Origin: Candidatus Dadabacteria bacterium UBA1144 | GTDB taxonomy: Bacteria > Desulfobacterota_D > UBA1144 | Length of the DNA: 64,000 bases | Direction of reading: 5' to 3' | NCBI GenBank assembly: GCA_002311855.1 | Contig: DCAB01000012.1 | Location: forward strand, 317,759 to 381,758 | Shown here: piece by piece, positions 51,326-60,082 of the stretch | Layout: every line of letters starts with the position of its first letter | Position numbering within the stretch: the first letter of the stretch is position 1 | Program-made: the position numbers and the translations under genes | Notes under the pieces: model-generated | Databases searched by the model: none | What the model was told of the DNA's origin: nothing | What the model saw: the letters and a program-made list of their open reading frames with translations, nothing else

Positions 51326-52408
51326 ATGCCTGGCAATTCTTTTGGAAACTTTTTTAGAATTACTACATGGGGGGAATCTCACGGAAAAGCTTTAGGTGTT
51401 GTAATTGATGGTTGTCCAGCCGGACTTTCTCTTACTGATAAAGATATTCAATTTGAGCTTGATAGACGAAAACCTGGTCAGAGCATTCTCACCTCCCAAA
51501 GAAAAGAAGATGACAAAGTGCAAATTTTATCTGGACTTTTTAAAAATAAAACAACTGGCGCACCAATTTCAATGATAGTACATAATATTGATGTTATTTC
51601 TAAATCATATGAAGATTTCAAGGATATGTATCGACCAGGACATGCTGATTTAACTTACGATGAAAAATATGGACTCAGAGATTATAGGGGAGGTGGCAGG
51701 TCTTCCAATAGAGAAACGGTTGGGAGAGTAGCAGCCGGAGCAGTTGCAAAAAAAATTCTAAATAAAATGGGGATTAAAACTTATGGATATGTTTGTCAAA
51801 TTGGGAATGTCAAAATAGAAAAAATCGATTTTAAGTATATAGAAAAAAATCCCTTGCGATGCCCGGACAAGAACAAGTCTAAAGAGATGAGCTCGATTAT
51901 TGACAATGTCAGAAGAGAGGGTGATTCAATTGGTGGAGTAATTGAAGTAAGAACCATTGGACTTCCCGCAGGACTTGGTTCGCCCGTATTTAACAAAATA
52001 GATGCTAGATTGGCATCATCGATAATGAGTATAGGCGGAGTTAGGGGATTTGAAATTGGAATGGGTTTTTCAATTTCGGAGAAAAAAGGATCTGAAGTTA
52101 ACGATATAATGATAGGAAAAAAGAAGGGGAAAGTCGTTTTTTCTTCCAATAATGCAGGTGGTATACTAGGTGGAATTACCAACGGCCAAGATTTAATTCT
52201 AAGGTTCGCTTTAAAACCAACCTCATCAATTTCAAAGCCACAAAAATCAATCAATAAATCTGGTAAGGTTAGAAATTTAAAAATTAAAGGCAGGCATGAT
52301 CCATGTCTATGCCCAAGAGCGGTTCCGATTGCAGAGGCAATGGTCAATTTGGTATTAATCGATGCTATATTTGAAAATAAACTTTCAAAAATTGAAAACT
52401 TATTTTAA
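51326..52408 (+). CDS. aroC: Chorismate synthase
   Basis: A 360-aa enzyme of the shikimate pathway that converts EPSP to chorismate with reduced FMN. It starts MPGNSFGNFFRITTWGESHG and shows YRPGHADLTYDEKYGLRDYRGGGRSS, then GRHDPCLCPRAVPIAEAM at the end. These are all hallmark motifs. It is probably a single-gene unit with a leaderless promoter. Confidence 0.97.
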   Translation: MPGNSFGNFFRITTWGESHGKALGVVIDGCPAGLSLTDKDIQFELDRRKPGQSILTSQRKEDDKVQILSGLFKNKTTGAPISMIVHNIDVISKSYEDFKDMYRPGHADLTYDEKYGLRDYRGGGRSSNRETVGRVAAGAVAKKILNKMGIKTYGYVCQIGNVKIEKIDFKYIEKNPLRCPDKNKSKEMSSIIDNVRREGDSIGGVIEVRTIGLPAGLGSPVFNKIDARLASSIMSIGGVRGFEIGMGFSISEKKGSEVNDIMIGKKKGKVVFSSNNAGGILGGITNGQDLILRFALKPTSSISKPQKSINKSGKVRNLKIKGRHDPCLCPRAVPIAEAMVNLVLIDAIFENKLSKIENLF

Positions 52409-52463
52409 ATACTCTCAATGAATCTACGAGGTAGAAAATTAACCAATTCTTAGAATAAAGTAT

Positions 52464-52845
52464 TTATTTCTCACATAGAAGAGTTTGTAAAGAAGCTTGT
52501 TGAAACTTCTTATCTACGGAGTTATCGCCAAGTCCAGAGAAGCACATATCAAGCTTTACAAATTTATAAGTGTTAAACTGTGCGGTGCCATGCGTACCAT
52601 CGTCGCTGACTAGTGTCTCTGATTCTATAACTAGCCCACCCTTTTTGAAATTGGTAATAATTTTATGAATGTATTTTTTGCAATCAGATAGTGATTCGTG
52701 CCAATATTTCTCTGGGCGCTGTACTGTGTACCCCACTTGCTCAAACGAACTACATTTACCTGGATGGTTAAGAGCTAAAAGAAACAAGAGATACAGAGCA
52801 AAATAGCAGAATTAGAAGGATTTTTACAAAATTTACTTGTTTCAC
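52464..52845 (-). pseudogene. Small secreted protein, frameshifted after its signal peptide
   Basis: A GTG at 52845 overlaps the TGA of the aminotransferase gene (GTGA). It begins a clear signal peptide (VKQVNFVKILLILLFCSVSL) that runs into TAA at 52768-52770. The neighbouring frame continues from there for about 100 residues to 52464 (NHPGKCSSFEQVGYTVQRPE, then DDGTHGTAQFNTYKFVKLD and LLCEK) but has no good start of its own. One missing or extra base near 52775-52790 would join the two. The mature domain is unknown to me and has three Cys residues. Confidence 0.55.
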
Positions 52846-53975
52846 TTGAAAATTTCTGTTGCTGTACGTACTGCTAATCCCTTCTCAAATTCAAAACCGA
52901 TGTCTTCCAGGATATTTTCAACAGCATCAATTACCACAAGGATATCACCTTTATTGACGTCTCCCATATGGGTTATTCTGAAAATCTTACCTTTTGCTTG
53001 ATCCTGTCCACCAGCTACAATGATTCCATATTGTTCGCGCAATTTCTTAACAATAGTTCCCGCGTCAATATTATTTGGTGACATTATTGCTGATAGCGCA
53101 GTACTGGGATTATTAAAAGCAAAAGGTTCAAGGCCGATTGATCGAAATCCTTCTCGTGTAGCTTCTGACATGATGGAGTGTTTTCTATAAAGCTCGTCTA
53201 AACCAATATCATTAAAATAATTTAAGACGGCATTGAGACCGATTACCAAAGTTATAGCGGGAGTCCAAGGAGAAGTTTTTTTCAGATTATTTTTTAAAGC
53301 GACCTCTAAGTCAAAATAAAATTTTGGCAGATTCGATTTCTTTGAGAATTCCCATGCTTTTTTACTGAGAACGAGGAAGGCTAATCCTGGTGGCAACATA
53401 AATGCTTTTTGTGAACCACCAATTAATATATCAATTCCCCAATTATCAAATTCAATTGGAAAAACAGCTACAGCAGAGATACCATCTACAATCAATATCA
53501 CATCATCCCTCTCCCTAGTCATAGCTGCAATTTCTTTAATTGGATGTTTTACTCCAGTTGAAGTTTCACTTGCTTGAATTAATATGGCCTTTATATCTTT
53601 ATTTTCAGAAAGAGATTTTTCTACTTCAATAGGATCAACTGCATGTCCCCACTCCACCGAAATTTCTATTGCTTCAACACCAAATGCTTTACATATTTTT
53701 AACCACCTTTCACCGAACTTCCCACTATTTATTACTAAAGCTTTATCCCCTTTGGATAAGGTATTTGATACAGCGGCTTCCATAGCACCTGTTCCAGACG
53801 AGGCAAGTATTAGAACCTCTTCTTTGGTTTGAAAAATTCTTTTTAAACCTTCAGTAGTCGTATAAAAAATCTCTTCAAATTCTTCCGTTCTATGGTGAAT
53901 TATTGGTTTTGCCATTTCCAACATCACGAACCGTGGAACAGGGACGGGGCCAGGTGTTAATACAAGGTTTTTCAA
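52842..53975 (-). CDS. Class V aminotransferase (serine/alanine-glyoxylate aminotransferase family)
   Basis: A 377-aa PLP enzyme. LTPGPVPVP, HHRTEEFEEI, SSGTGAMEAA, VDGISAVAVFPIEFDNWGID and the PLP lysine in GGSQKAFMLPPG near 189 are typical of the AGXT/SPT branch. It would interconvert glyoxylate or pyruvate with glycine, alanine or serine. The start is TTG at 53975, supported by AAGGGAG just upstream. The downstream small gene is coupled through GTGA. Confidence 0.88.
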   Translation of the reverse strand: MKNLVLTPGPVPVPRFVMLEMAKPIIHHRTEEFEEIFYTTTEGLKRIFQTKEEVLILASSGTGAMEAAVSNTLSKGDKALVINSGKFGERWLKICKAFGVEAIEISVEWGHAVDPIEVEKSLSENKDIKAILIQASETSTGVKHPIKEIAAMTRERDDVILIVDGISAVAVFPIEFDNWGIDILIGGSQKAFMLPPGLAFLVLSKKAWEFSKKSNLPKFYFDLEVALKNNLKKTSPWTPAITLVIGLNAVLNYFNDIGLDELYRKHSIMSEATREGFRSIGLEPFAFNNPSTALSAIMSPNNIDAGTIVKKLREQYGIIVAGGQDQAKGKIFRITHMGDVNKGDILVVIDAVENILEDIGFEFEKGLAVRTATEIFK

Positions 53976-54039
53976 TTTGTACTCCCTTTAGGCAATAAAA
54001 ATGTTAGATTAAATATAACATTATTTGCATGGTAGAAAA

Positions 54040-55135
54040 ATGATTGAATTAAACCAGGATTTGAGAGATTTCCAAATTAGACTTAAAAAAGTAAGAGACT
54101 ATCTTTGACCCGGATAGTCAAACAAAACAGCTAGAGATACTACAGAGGGATAGTGAAAAATCAGATTTTTGGACCGATAAGAGAAAAGCACAGGGCATAT
54201 TAAAAGAAATATCGATTATTAAGAAAAACTTGAAGACTTATCAGACTCTTGAATCTGAATTAAGCGATTCAGCCGAACTTATAAATCTTTACAAAGCGGA
54301 AGATTTAGATGCTAATTTAATTAATGAGCTAACACAGTCTTTAGGGGCATTCCGTAAGATTTTGGAGCAGTTCGAAATAAGAATGATGCTTTCCGGAAAA
54401 GATGATACAAAGAATGCAATTTTATCTATAAATTCTGGTGCTGGTGGAACTGAAGCTCAAGACTGGGCATATATGTTATCTAGAATGTACCTGAGATATG
54501 CAGAGATCAATAATTTCAAATCTGAATTTTTAGATATTTTGGATGGGGAAGAAGCTGGTATAAAAAACTGCACAATTCTGATAAAAGGAGAATTTGCGTA
54601 CGGTTTTTTAAACAATGAAACCGGAGTCCATAGATTAGTTAGAATATCTCCTTTTGATTCGAATAAGAGAAGGCACACCTCTTTCGCCTCGGTGTCCGCT
54701 CTTCCTGAGGTCGACGAAGATATTGATATCAGTATCGATTATAAAGATCTAAAAATAGAAACTTTTAGGGCAAGTGGAGCTGGAGGCCAACACGTTAATA
54801 AAACTGATTCTGCTGTTAGAGTAACTCATATTCCTTCCGGGATAGTTGTAGGCTGTCAAAATCAAAGATCCCAACATCAAAATAAAGCTTCGGCAATGAA
54901 AATTTTGTCTTCAAAACTATATGATAGAGAGATGAACAAAATTAAAGAACATGAAAAAGAATTTAATTCTGAAAAAAAGGACATTGGCTGGGGTAGTCAA
55001 ATTAGATCTTATGTATTACATCCTTACAAAATGATAAAAGACCATAGAATCAATTTTGAAACGGGTGATGTTGAATCTTTCCTCGATGGAAACATTCAAA
55101 ATCTGGTTCAAGATTTATTATCCAGAAAAAAATAG
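54040..55135 (+). CDS. prfB: Peptide chain release factor 2, with programmed +1 frameshift
   Basis: The first 22 codons from ATG 54040 (MIELNQDLRDFQ...) run into an in-frame TGA at 54106-54108, in the classic CTT-TGA-C context. A +1 shift reads on as DPDSQTKQLEILQRD and continues to 55135. The total is about 364 aa, the normal RF2 length. The GGQ peptidyl-hydrolysis motif (SGAGGQHVNKTDSAVR) is intact. RF2 recognises UGA, so its shortage increases frameshifting. The upstream Shine-Dalgarno-like stimulator seems weak here (AAGAGA). Confidence 0.95.
54103..54109 (+). promoter_or_regulatory. Programmed +1 frameshift site of prfB
   Basis: CTTTGAC: the P-site CUU can slip to UUU while UGA is read poorly, and translation resumes at GAC. 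Frame analysis confirms that 54040-54105 and 54107-55135 are the two parts. Confidence 0.93.
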
Positions 55136-55179
55136 ACTAATTTTATAGGAATGTCTCCTGAAAACTTTATAAACTAATC

Positions 55180-55185
55180 TATAAT
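55180..55185 (+). promoter_or_regulatory. -10 element of nadK, leaderless type with GTG start
   Basis: TATAAT ends 7 nt before the GTG at 55193. The position matches other leaderless genes in the window, here with a GTG start. Confidence 0.5.
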
Positions 55186-55192
55186 ATATTAC

Positions 55193-56056
55193 GTGGGGAC
55201 TATCAAAAGGCGGCTTATAGGAATCATGGCAAAACCTGATTTATCAGGTTTTGACAAAATAATAAAAACTGTCGAGAGGTGCGTAAAAGCGTATCACAAA
55301 TTTTCAGTTATGGTTGAGAATCGTAACGGTATATCTCGAAAGGATATCATGAGTACAGCTGACGCTATAATTGTTTTCGGAGGAGATGGTACGCTACTAC
55401 ATATTGCAGAAGAGGCGGCTGTAAACAAAAAACCTATACTAGGAATTAATCTAGGAACCCTAGGCTTTTTGACTGAGGCACCACTAAAGTATTTGGATGA
55501 GGTCTTGGTTAATCTCATCGAAGGCAACCTCATAGAAGATAACAGACTGCTCCTACAGGCTAGGATTTACAAGAACAATAAAACAATTAAAAAGACTAAT
55601 TTTCTTAATGATGTTGTAATTAACAAGGGTACATTGGCAAAGATTATTAATCTTGATTTGTATATTGATAAAATATTGGTCTCCAATCTTAGGGCGGATG
55701 GACTAATATTGTCGTCTCCAACTGGGTCTACTGCTTATTCGCTTTCTGCAGGAGGGCCAATTGTCTCACCTACATTACCTTTGGTTATAATTACACCAAT
55801 ATGTCCTCACACATTGTCAAACAGACCCTTGGTAGTTTCCCATAATTCAAAAATAAAAATTAAAATTGACTCATCAACATATCCTGTTTTTGCGACATTT
55901 GATGGCAATGAAAGCTTGGAGATGGAACGTGGTTTTGAACTTGTAGTGTCGAAATCTAGTCACAAATTATCACTTCTTAGGTCACCGAACACCGAATACT
56001 TCGATGTATTAAAAGAGAAATTGATGTGGAGTAATAATAAATATGACAGAAAATGA
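55193..56056 (+). CDS. nadK: NAD kinase
   Basis: A 287-aa enzyme that makes NADP from NAD. VFGGDGTLLHIAE near residue 63 is the GGDGT motif, GTLGFLTEA follows, and the DGLILSSPTGSTAYSLSAGGPIV loop binds NAD. The GTG at 55193 lies 7 nt after a TATAAT. An internal ATG at 55226 (MAKPDLSGF) is an alternative but lies farther from the promoter. It overlaps the next gene by 14 nt. Confidence 0.93.
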   Translation: MGTIKRRLIGIMAKPDLSGFDKIIKTVERCVKAYHKFSVMVENRNGISRKDIMSTADAIIVFGGDGTLLHIAEEAAVNKKPILGINLGTLGFLTEAPLKYLDEVLVNLIEGNLIEDNRLLLQARIYKNNKTIKKTNFLNDVVINKGTLAKIINLDLYIDKILVSNLRADGLILSSPTGSTAYSLSAGGPIVSPTLPLVIITPICPHTLSNRPLVVSHNSKIKIKIDSSTYPVFATFDGNESLEMERGFELVVSKSSHKLSLLRSPNTEYFDVLKEKLMWSNNKYDRK

Positions 56057-56414
56057 TAAAGAAATTTTCTTACATGACTGGGTTGTGGAAGAAATACAAA
56101 AGCAATATTCAAAAGAGTTCAATGAAATTAAAATTAATACAAGTGATAGAAAAAACCATGAATTAAACAAAGAATACCCAGACATAATTTTTGGTAATTA
56201 TGGACAGATAGTTATGATTGGTGAAGTTGAGACGGATTCTAATATTAATACTAATTCTATTAAGAAATGGAAGATGCTACAGTCTCTCGGTTATAGTTGC
56301 ATCCTTTTTGTCCCAAAAAATAAAATGAAAGTTGCTAGAGATTTATGTTGGGGAAATAAGTTAATTGAAAAAATAAAAATATCTTCTTTCTCGGTTGAAA
56401 TTCCTATTACGTAA
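56043..56414 (+). CDS. PD-(D/E)XK-like small protein
   Basis: A 123-aa soluble protein. The core EYPDIIFGN, then MIGEVETDSNIN, gives a PD...ExE arrangement like the active site of restriction-endonuclease-fold proteins, with Glu in place of the usual Lys. The tail LQSLGYSCILFVPKNKMKVARDL suggests the final strand and helix. Function is unknown; it may be an inactive nuclease-fold protein. It overlaps nadK upstream and convergent fmt downstream by 8 nt. Confidence 0.55.
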   Translation: MTENDKEIFLHDWVVEEIQKQYSKEFNEIKINTSDRKNHELNKEYPDIIFGNYGQIVMIGEVETDSNINTNSIKKWKMLQSLGYSCILFVPKNKMKVARDLCWGNKLIEKIKISSFSVEIPIT

Positions 56415-57333
56415 AGAAAGGATTTTCCAGATTATAAATTCCATTTAGAAATTCTTTTCCTGAGATTTTTTTTTGACCACTTTTTTGGATCTGAGTAATT
56501 TCCAAATTCCCCTTTCCGCAACCCACTATTAGTCTTCCATCTCTATTTTCAATTTTCCCTGATGATAGGGTTAAAGAATTATCAATCTCGGCTTTAAAAA
56601 TCTTTATAGTTTGATTTCCCAAATTTGTAAATGCAATTGGCCACGGATTGTACCCTCTTATTAGATTCCTTATTGTATTAGCATCTTCTTGCCAATTAAT
56701 TAAAGCATCTTTTTTATTGATTTTGGGTGCTAAGATTGATTTAAGATCGTTTTGTTTTCTATGCTTGTAGCTCTTGTGCAATATCACATTGTCGACGAAT
56801 TCTATTATTTTTTTTGCACCCAATTCTGAAAGTTTTTTATCTAATGATAATGCATCATCATTGTTTTGAATTTTAATTTTATGACGAGATATTATATTTC
56901 CAGTATCCATACCTGAATCCATCTTCATTATTGTAACCCCTGTCTCTTTTTCTCCATTTATTATTGCCCAATTTATTGGAGCGGCTCCACGATATTTTGG
57001 AAGTAATGATGCGTGCAAATTAATACACCCATATTTAGGTAGATCCAGAATCTCTTTTGTTAGAATTTTTCCATATGCAGCTACGCATATAATATCGGGA
57101 TTTACCATTTTTAAAGCCTCAGTAAATTTATTATTGTTCTTTAGTTTTTCAGGCTGAAGAAATTTTAAATTATTATCAACAGCAAATTTTTTTACAGGAC
57201 TGAAAATAATCTCTTTTTTTCTTCCCACCGGCTTATCTGATTGAGTTACAATTAGCTCAACATTATATTTTCTATTTAACGCTTCTAGAGTTTTTAAGGC
57301 AAAGTTGGGAGTTCCCATAAAAATTATTTTCAT
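56407..57333 (-). CDS. fmt: Methionyl-tRNA formyltransferase
   Basis: A 308-aa enzyme that formylates initiator Met-tRNA with 10-formyltetrahydrofolate. It shows MKIIFMGTPNFALKTLEAL, AAYGKILTKEILDLPKYGCINLHASLLPKYRGAAPINWAI with the catalytic Asn and His, and MDSGMDTGNI. The C-terminal OB-like domain is complete. The usual partner def is not adjacent. Confidence 0.96.
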   Translation of the reverse strand: MKIIFMGTPNFALKTLEALNRKYNVELIVTQSDKPVGRKKEIIFSPVKKFAVDNNLKFLQPEKLKNNNKFTEALKMVNPDIICVAAYGKILTKEILDLPKYGCINLHASLLPKYRGAAPINWAIINGEKETGVTIMKMDSGMDTGNIISRHKIKIQNNDDALSLDKKLSELGAKKIIEFVDNVILHKSYKHRKQNDLKSILAPKINKKDALINWQEDANTIRNLIRGYNPWPIAFTNLGNQTIKIFKAEIDNSLTLSSGKIENRDGRLIVGCGKGNLEITQIQKSGQKKISGKEFLNGIYNLENPFFT

Positions 57334-57392
57334 GTTTTCCTTAATTTTATCATATTTAATTTGATCTACTGGAATCAGGGGTTTTTATTGTT

Positions 57393-57398
57393 TATATT
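57393..57398 (+). promoter_or_regulatory. -10 element of Deg protease gene, leaderless type
   Basis: TATATT ends 8 nt before the ATG at 57407. No Shine-Dalgarno lies between. Confidence 0.45.
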
Positions 57399-57406
57399 TA
57401 CGCTTT

Positions 57407-58462
57407 ATGCAACAGATTAAATTTCTATCTCTGATAGGTTTTTTCGTTCTCTACGCATTGTCAATTAGTTCATATGGTGGAAATCTGGAGAATTTACCTA
57501 ACTTAGTTGAGAAATTAAGCCCATCAGTTGTAAGAATTGAAACAACAAGTATTAGGGAGCACGATACTAGTATTACCGGGGATCCCTTTTTTGATGAATT
57601 CTTTAAGAGACAGTTCGGTGATAATTTGAAACCACGATACGGGAAAGGATTAGGGTCGGGATTTATATATAGTGGTGATGGATTTATTGTTACCAATCTT
57701 CATGTTGTAGAAAAAGCAAATGATATATCAATAGTCTTAATCGACGGTACAAAACATAAAGCTAAAATAATCGGAACTGACAAAAGAACTGATTTAGCTC
57801 TGCTCAAAATAGATATACGAAATCCAATCAACAAAGTTAAAATTGGAAACTCTGACTTATTGAGGATAGGCGAATGGGTAATTGCAATTGGCAACCCACT
57901 TGGATTAGGAACTACAGTTACAACTGGAATTATTAGCGCAAAGGGTAGATACATAGACGGACTTGATAGTACTTACGTTGATTTTATTCAAACTGACGCT
58001 GCACTGAATAGGGGCAATAGCGGGGGACCTCTATTTAATTTAAGCGGTGAAGTAATCGGAGTTAATACCGCCATAGCTGCTAGAGGACAAGGAATAGGTT
58101 TTGCGATTCCTATTAACATGGCTATTGGCGTCATAGAAGAATTAAAAATTCATGGGAAAGTTGATAGAGGATGGCTAGGGGTAGTTATTCAAGCAATTAA
58201 TCCTGAAATAGCTGATTCATTAAAATTAGATTCAACAAGAGGAGCCTTGGTTGCGGAAGTTGTTGTTGATGGACCAGCATTTAAGGCAGGACTGAAAAGA
58301 GGCGATATAATTTTATCTATAAATGATAAACAAATTAAGAACGCGGAAGATTTGCCCAGAGAAGTGGGAAAATTGAAACCTCAAGAACCAGCCAAGCTTA
58401 AGGTTTTGAGAGGGAGAAAGCAAATCACTATCAATGTTCGCCTTGGAGAATTACTGATATAA
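57407..58462 (+). CDS. Periplasmic serine protease of the Deg/HtrA family, single PDZ
   Basis: A 351-aa protease. A signal sequence or anchor spans residues about 5-24. The trypsin-like domain has the triad His in TNLHVVEKA, Asp in KRTDLALLKI and Ser in NRGNSGGPLF. One PDZ domain follows (GWLGVVIQAINPE, GALVAEVVVDGPAFKAGLKRGDIILSIN). The single PDZ is like DegS or short DegQ forms and unlike two-PDZ DegP. It could be soluble quality control or a site-1 protease; the sequence alone does not decide. Confidence 0.92.
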   Translation: MQQIKFLSLIGFFVLYALSISSYGGNLENLPNLVEKLSPSVVRIETTSIREHDTSITGDPFFDEFFKRQFGDNLKPRYGKGLGSGFIYSGDGFIVTNLHVVEKANDISIVLIDGTKHKAKIIGTDKRTDLALLKIDIRNPINKVKIGNSDLLRIGEWVIAIGNPLGLGTTVTTGIISAKGRYIDGLDSTYVDFIQTDAALNRGNSGGPLFNLSGEVIGVNTAIAARGQGIGFAIPINMAIGVIEELKIHGKVDRGWLGVVIQAINPEIADSLKLDSTRGALVAEVVVDGPAFKAGLKRGDIILSINDKQIKNAEDLPREVGKLKPQEPAKLKVLRGRKQITINVRLGELLI

Positions 58463-58540
58463 GTAAATTTAATTCTGTGATAAAAGACATAAAGCCCGAT
58501 GTAAATTGTTTGTTCTTAATTTAAAGACGAACACAAGATC

Positions 58541-58585
58541 GACTTACTACATTATGTAAGTCTATTAGGTCAATGAATTAGACCT
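58541..58585 (+). repeat. Two adjacent hairpins downstream of the Deg protease gene
   Basis: GACTTAC (58541-58547) pairs with GTAAGTC (58556-58562) around an 8-nt loop. AGGTC (58567-58571) pairs with GACCT (58581-58585) around 9 nt. The stems lie between two convergent genes and could serve as a bidirectional terminator or processing signal. There is no long U run. Confidence 0.4.
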
Positions 58586-58609
58586 TAATATGGATATGTA
58601 GCAAATAAA

Positions 58610-59011
58610 TTACTTGCTCCATTCGCACAGAAAAGCATATTTTTCGTACACCTTAACATGACCATCTTCAACCATTTGTTCTTGAACGTTTAACTCGTTG
58701 GCAAATAATTTCGCAACGGTCCTTCCATATCTATCTTTTCCAATTCTTTTAATTGTTATAGTTTTCTTCTCACTGAGATGACTCATTCCGAGAAGATGGA
58801 GCAAATTGCTTCGCCGAAGCCCCCCTGGGCAGGGACGCCCTCCTATGCCACATAGCTTTTCGGGAGCATCAATATGAGCCAAACGAATTTTCTCTCCTTC
58901 GCTTGAGGTACAAGTATCCCCATCATAACAAGAAACGATTTGGATAAATTCTTTATCGGTAGAATTGTAAACCTCATTTATCCTATATTCAGGACCATAA
59001 TAATAGATCAT
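58610..59011 (-). CDS. Thermonuclease-like (SNase) protein
   Basis: A 133-aa protein with the staphylococcal-nuclease fold: VSCYDGDTCTSSEGEKIRLAHIDAPE supplies the metal and catalytic Arg region, and KRIGKDRYGRTVAKLFANELNVQEQMVEDGHVKVYEKY completes the active site. Four extra Cys could form disulfides, suggesting export. The frame stays open upstream of the ATG at 59011 and encodes a hydrophobic run (KIFIALVTGF) but contains no ATG, GTG or TTG before the stop, so the true start is unclear. Confidence 0.8.
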   Translation of the reverse strand: MIYYYGPEYRINEVYNSTDKEFIQIVSCYDGDTCTSSEGEKIRLAHIDAPEKLCGIGGRPCPGGLRRSNLLHLLGMSHLSEKKTITIKRIGKDRYGRTVAKLFANELNVQEQMVEDGHVKVYEKYAFLCEWSK

Positions 59012-59058
59012 AAAGCCCGTAACTAGTGCTATAAATATTTTTATAACATCCGTTTTCT

Positions 59059-59820
59059 TTATTTACTGAACGGCTTGCCCTTATTGCTTGTCGAAGCTGT
59101 TGCAAAAGTACGTTGGGTCATAAGTCCAGCTTTTACTGAATTTTGTACGGCCTTCATTCCAAGAGCTAGTGATTCAGCGAATTTCTCAGGAGATTTAGAG
59201 TTGACCACAGCAGAATTTAGAAGTATACCGTCAAATCCTAATTCTATTATTTGACATACATGAGATACCCTGCCTATGCCGGCATCAACGATCAATGTGG
59301 TATCGAGTAATTCTTCTCTAATTGTTTTTAATTTTGAAAAATTATCAAGCCCTCTTCCTGATCCTATATGAGACCCCCAAGGCATTATTACTTTGCAGCC
59401 AAGTGACTTCATCGTAGTGGCAAATTTTATGTTGTCAGTTATGTAGGGGAGAACCTTAAATCCTTTATCCATTAGTTTCTCTGTTGCTTTAATTGTTCCT
59501 TTCATTGATGGTTTCAATGTTGAATCATCTTCGATAACTTCAAGTTTAATCAGGTTGGTTTCAAAAAGTTCTCTAGCCATTTCAGCGGTTACTATAGCTT
59601 CTTTTGGGGAAAAGCATCCCGCGGTGTTGGGCAAAATGTGACATTTGGTTTTTTTAATTATTTTAAGAAAATCCTCGCTGCCAGGAACAAGTCTCCTTAT
59701 AGCTACGGTTACCATATTTGTTCCGGATTTTTTTATACAATTTTGAAATACCTTCGGTGAAGGATAACGGGAAGACCCTAAAATGATGTTGCTTTTAAGA
59801 GTAACGTCATAAATCTTCAT
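59059..59820 (-). CDS. thiG: Thiazole synthase
   Basis: A 253-aa TIM-barrel enzyme making the thiazole phosphate of thiamine from DXP, the ThiS thiocarboxylate and an imine. It shows LGSSRYPSP, TVAIRRLVPGSEDFL, LPNTAGCFSPKEAIVTAEMARE, VMPWGSHIGSGRG and VDAGIGRVSHV. It lies 3 nt after thiS in an operon. No TPP riboswitch is visible upstream. Confidence 0.95.
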   Translation of the reverse strand: MKIYDVTLKSNIILGSSRYPSPKVFQNCIKKSGTNMVTVAIRRLVPGSEDFLKIIKKTKCHILPNTAGCFSPKEAIVTAEMARELFETNLIKLEVIEDDSTLKPSMKGTIKATEKLMDKGFKVLPYITDNIKFATTMKSLGCKVIMPWGSHIGSGRGLDNFSKLKTIREELLDTTLIVDAGIGRVSHVCQIIELGFDGILLNSAVVNSKSPEKFAESLALGMKAVQNSVKAGLMTQRTFATASTSNKGKPFSK

Positions 59821-59823
59821 TAC

Positions 59824-60027
59824 TTAACCACCTGGATGTGCCGAAACAACTTCAATATTGTCGTCAGAATTAATTATTATGCTTCTATGCCTTGATTTTG
59901 AAACAAATTCTCCATTCAAAGCTACTGCGAAACTTGTTTTAAGGGAGAAATTCGACCTTACTAAATCATAAAGACTTATATTCTCGATTAGTGTCATTTT
60001 TTCTCCATTTAGCTTAATTTTAACCAT
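59824..60027 (-). CDS. thiS: Sulfur carrier protein ThiS
   Basis: A 67-aa ubiquitin-like protein ending in the Gly-Gly (VVSAHPGG) that becomes the thiocarboxylate. The fold landmarks are VKIKLNGEKM and VALNGEFVSKS. The ATG at 60027 is preferred over an upstream TTG because TATAAT at 60033-60038 ends 5 nt before it. It is paired with thiG. Confidence 0.93.
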   Translation of the reverse strand: MVKIKLNGEKMTLIENISLYDLVRSNFSLKTSFAVALNGEFVSKSRHRSIIINSDDNIEVVSAHPGG

Positions 60028-60032
60028 AATCA

Positions 60033-60038
60033 ATTATA
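60033..60038 (-). promoter_or_regulatory. -10 element of thiS-thiG, leaderless type
   Basis: On the minus strand, TATAAT ends 5 nt before the ATG at 60027. It is back to back with the PpiD-like promoter. Confidence 0.5.
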
Positions 60039-60067
60039 AATGTAACCTAATTCTATCTTCTTTTATA

Positions 60068-60076
60068 TGATATATT
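60068..60076 (+). promoter_or_regulatory. Extended -10 of PpiD-like gene, leaderless type
   Basis: TGATATATT is an extended -10 whose hexamer ends 6 nt before the ATG at 60083. Confidence 0.5.
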
Positions 60077-60082
60077 TTACTG

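Noticed and set aside
52464..53975. Phosphonate pathway gene (2-aminoethylphosphonate aminotransferase)
   Set aside because: The class V aminotransferase has the serine/alanine-glyoxylate pattern, and no phosphonate genes (PEP mutase, phosphonatase) are nearby.
54230..55135. prfB starting at 54230 as a truncated gene
   Set aside because: The upstream ATG at 54040, the CTTTGAC site and continuous similarity show a complete gene with the standard programmed frameshift.
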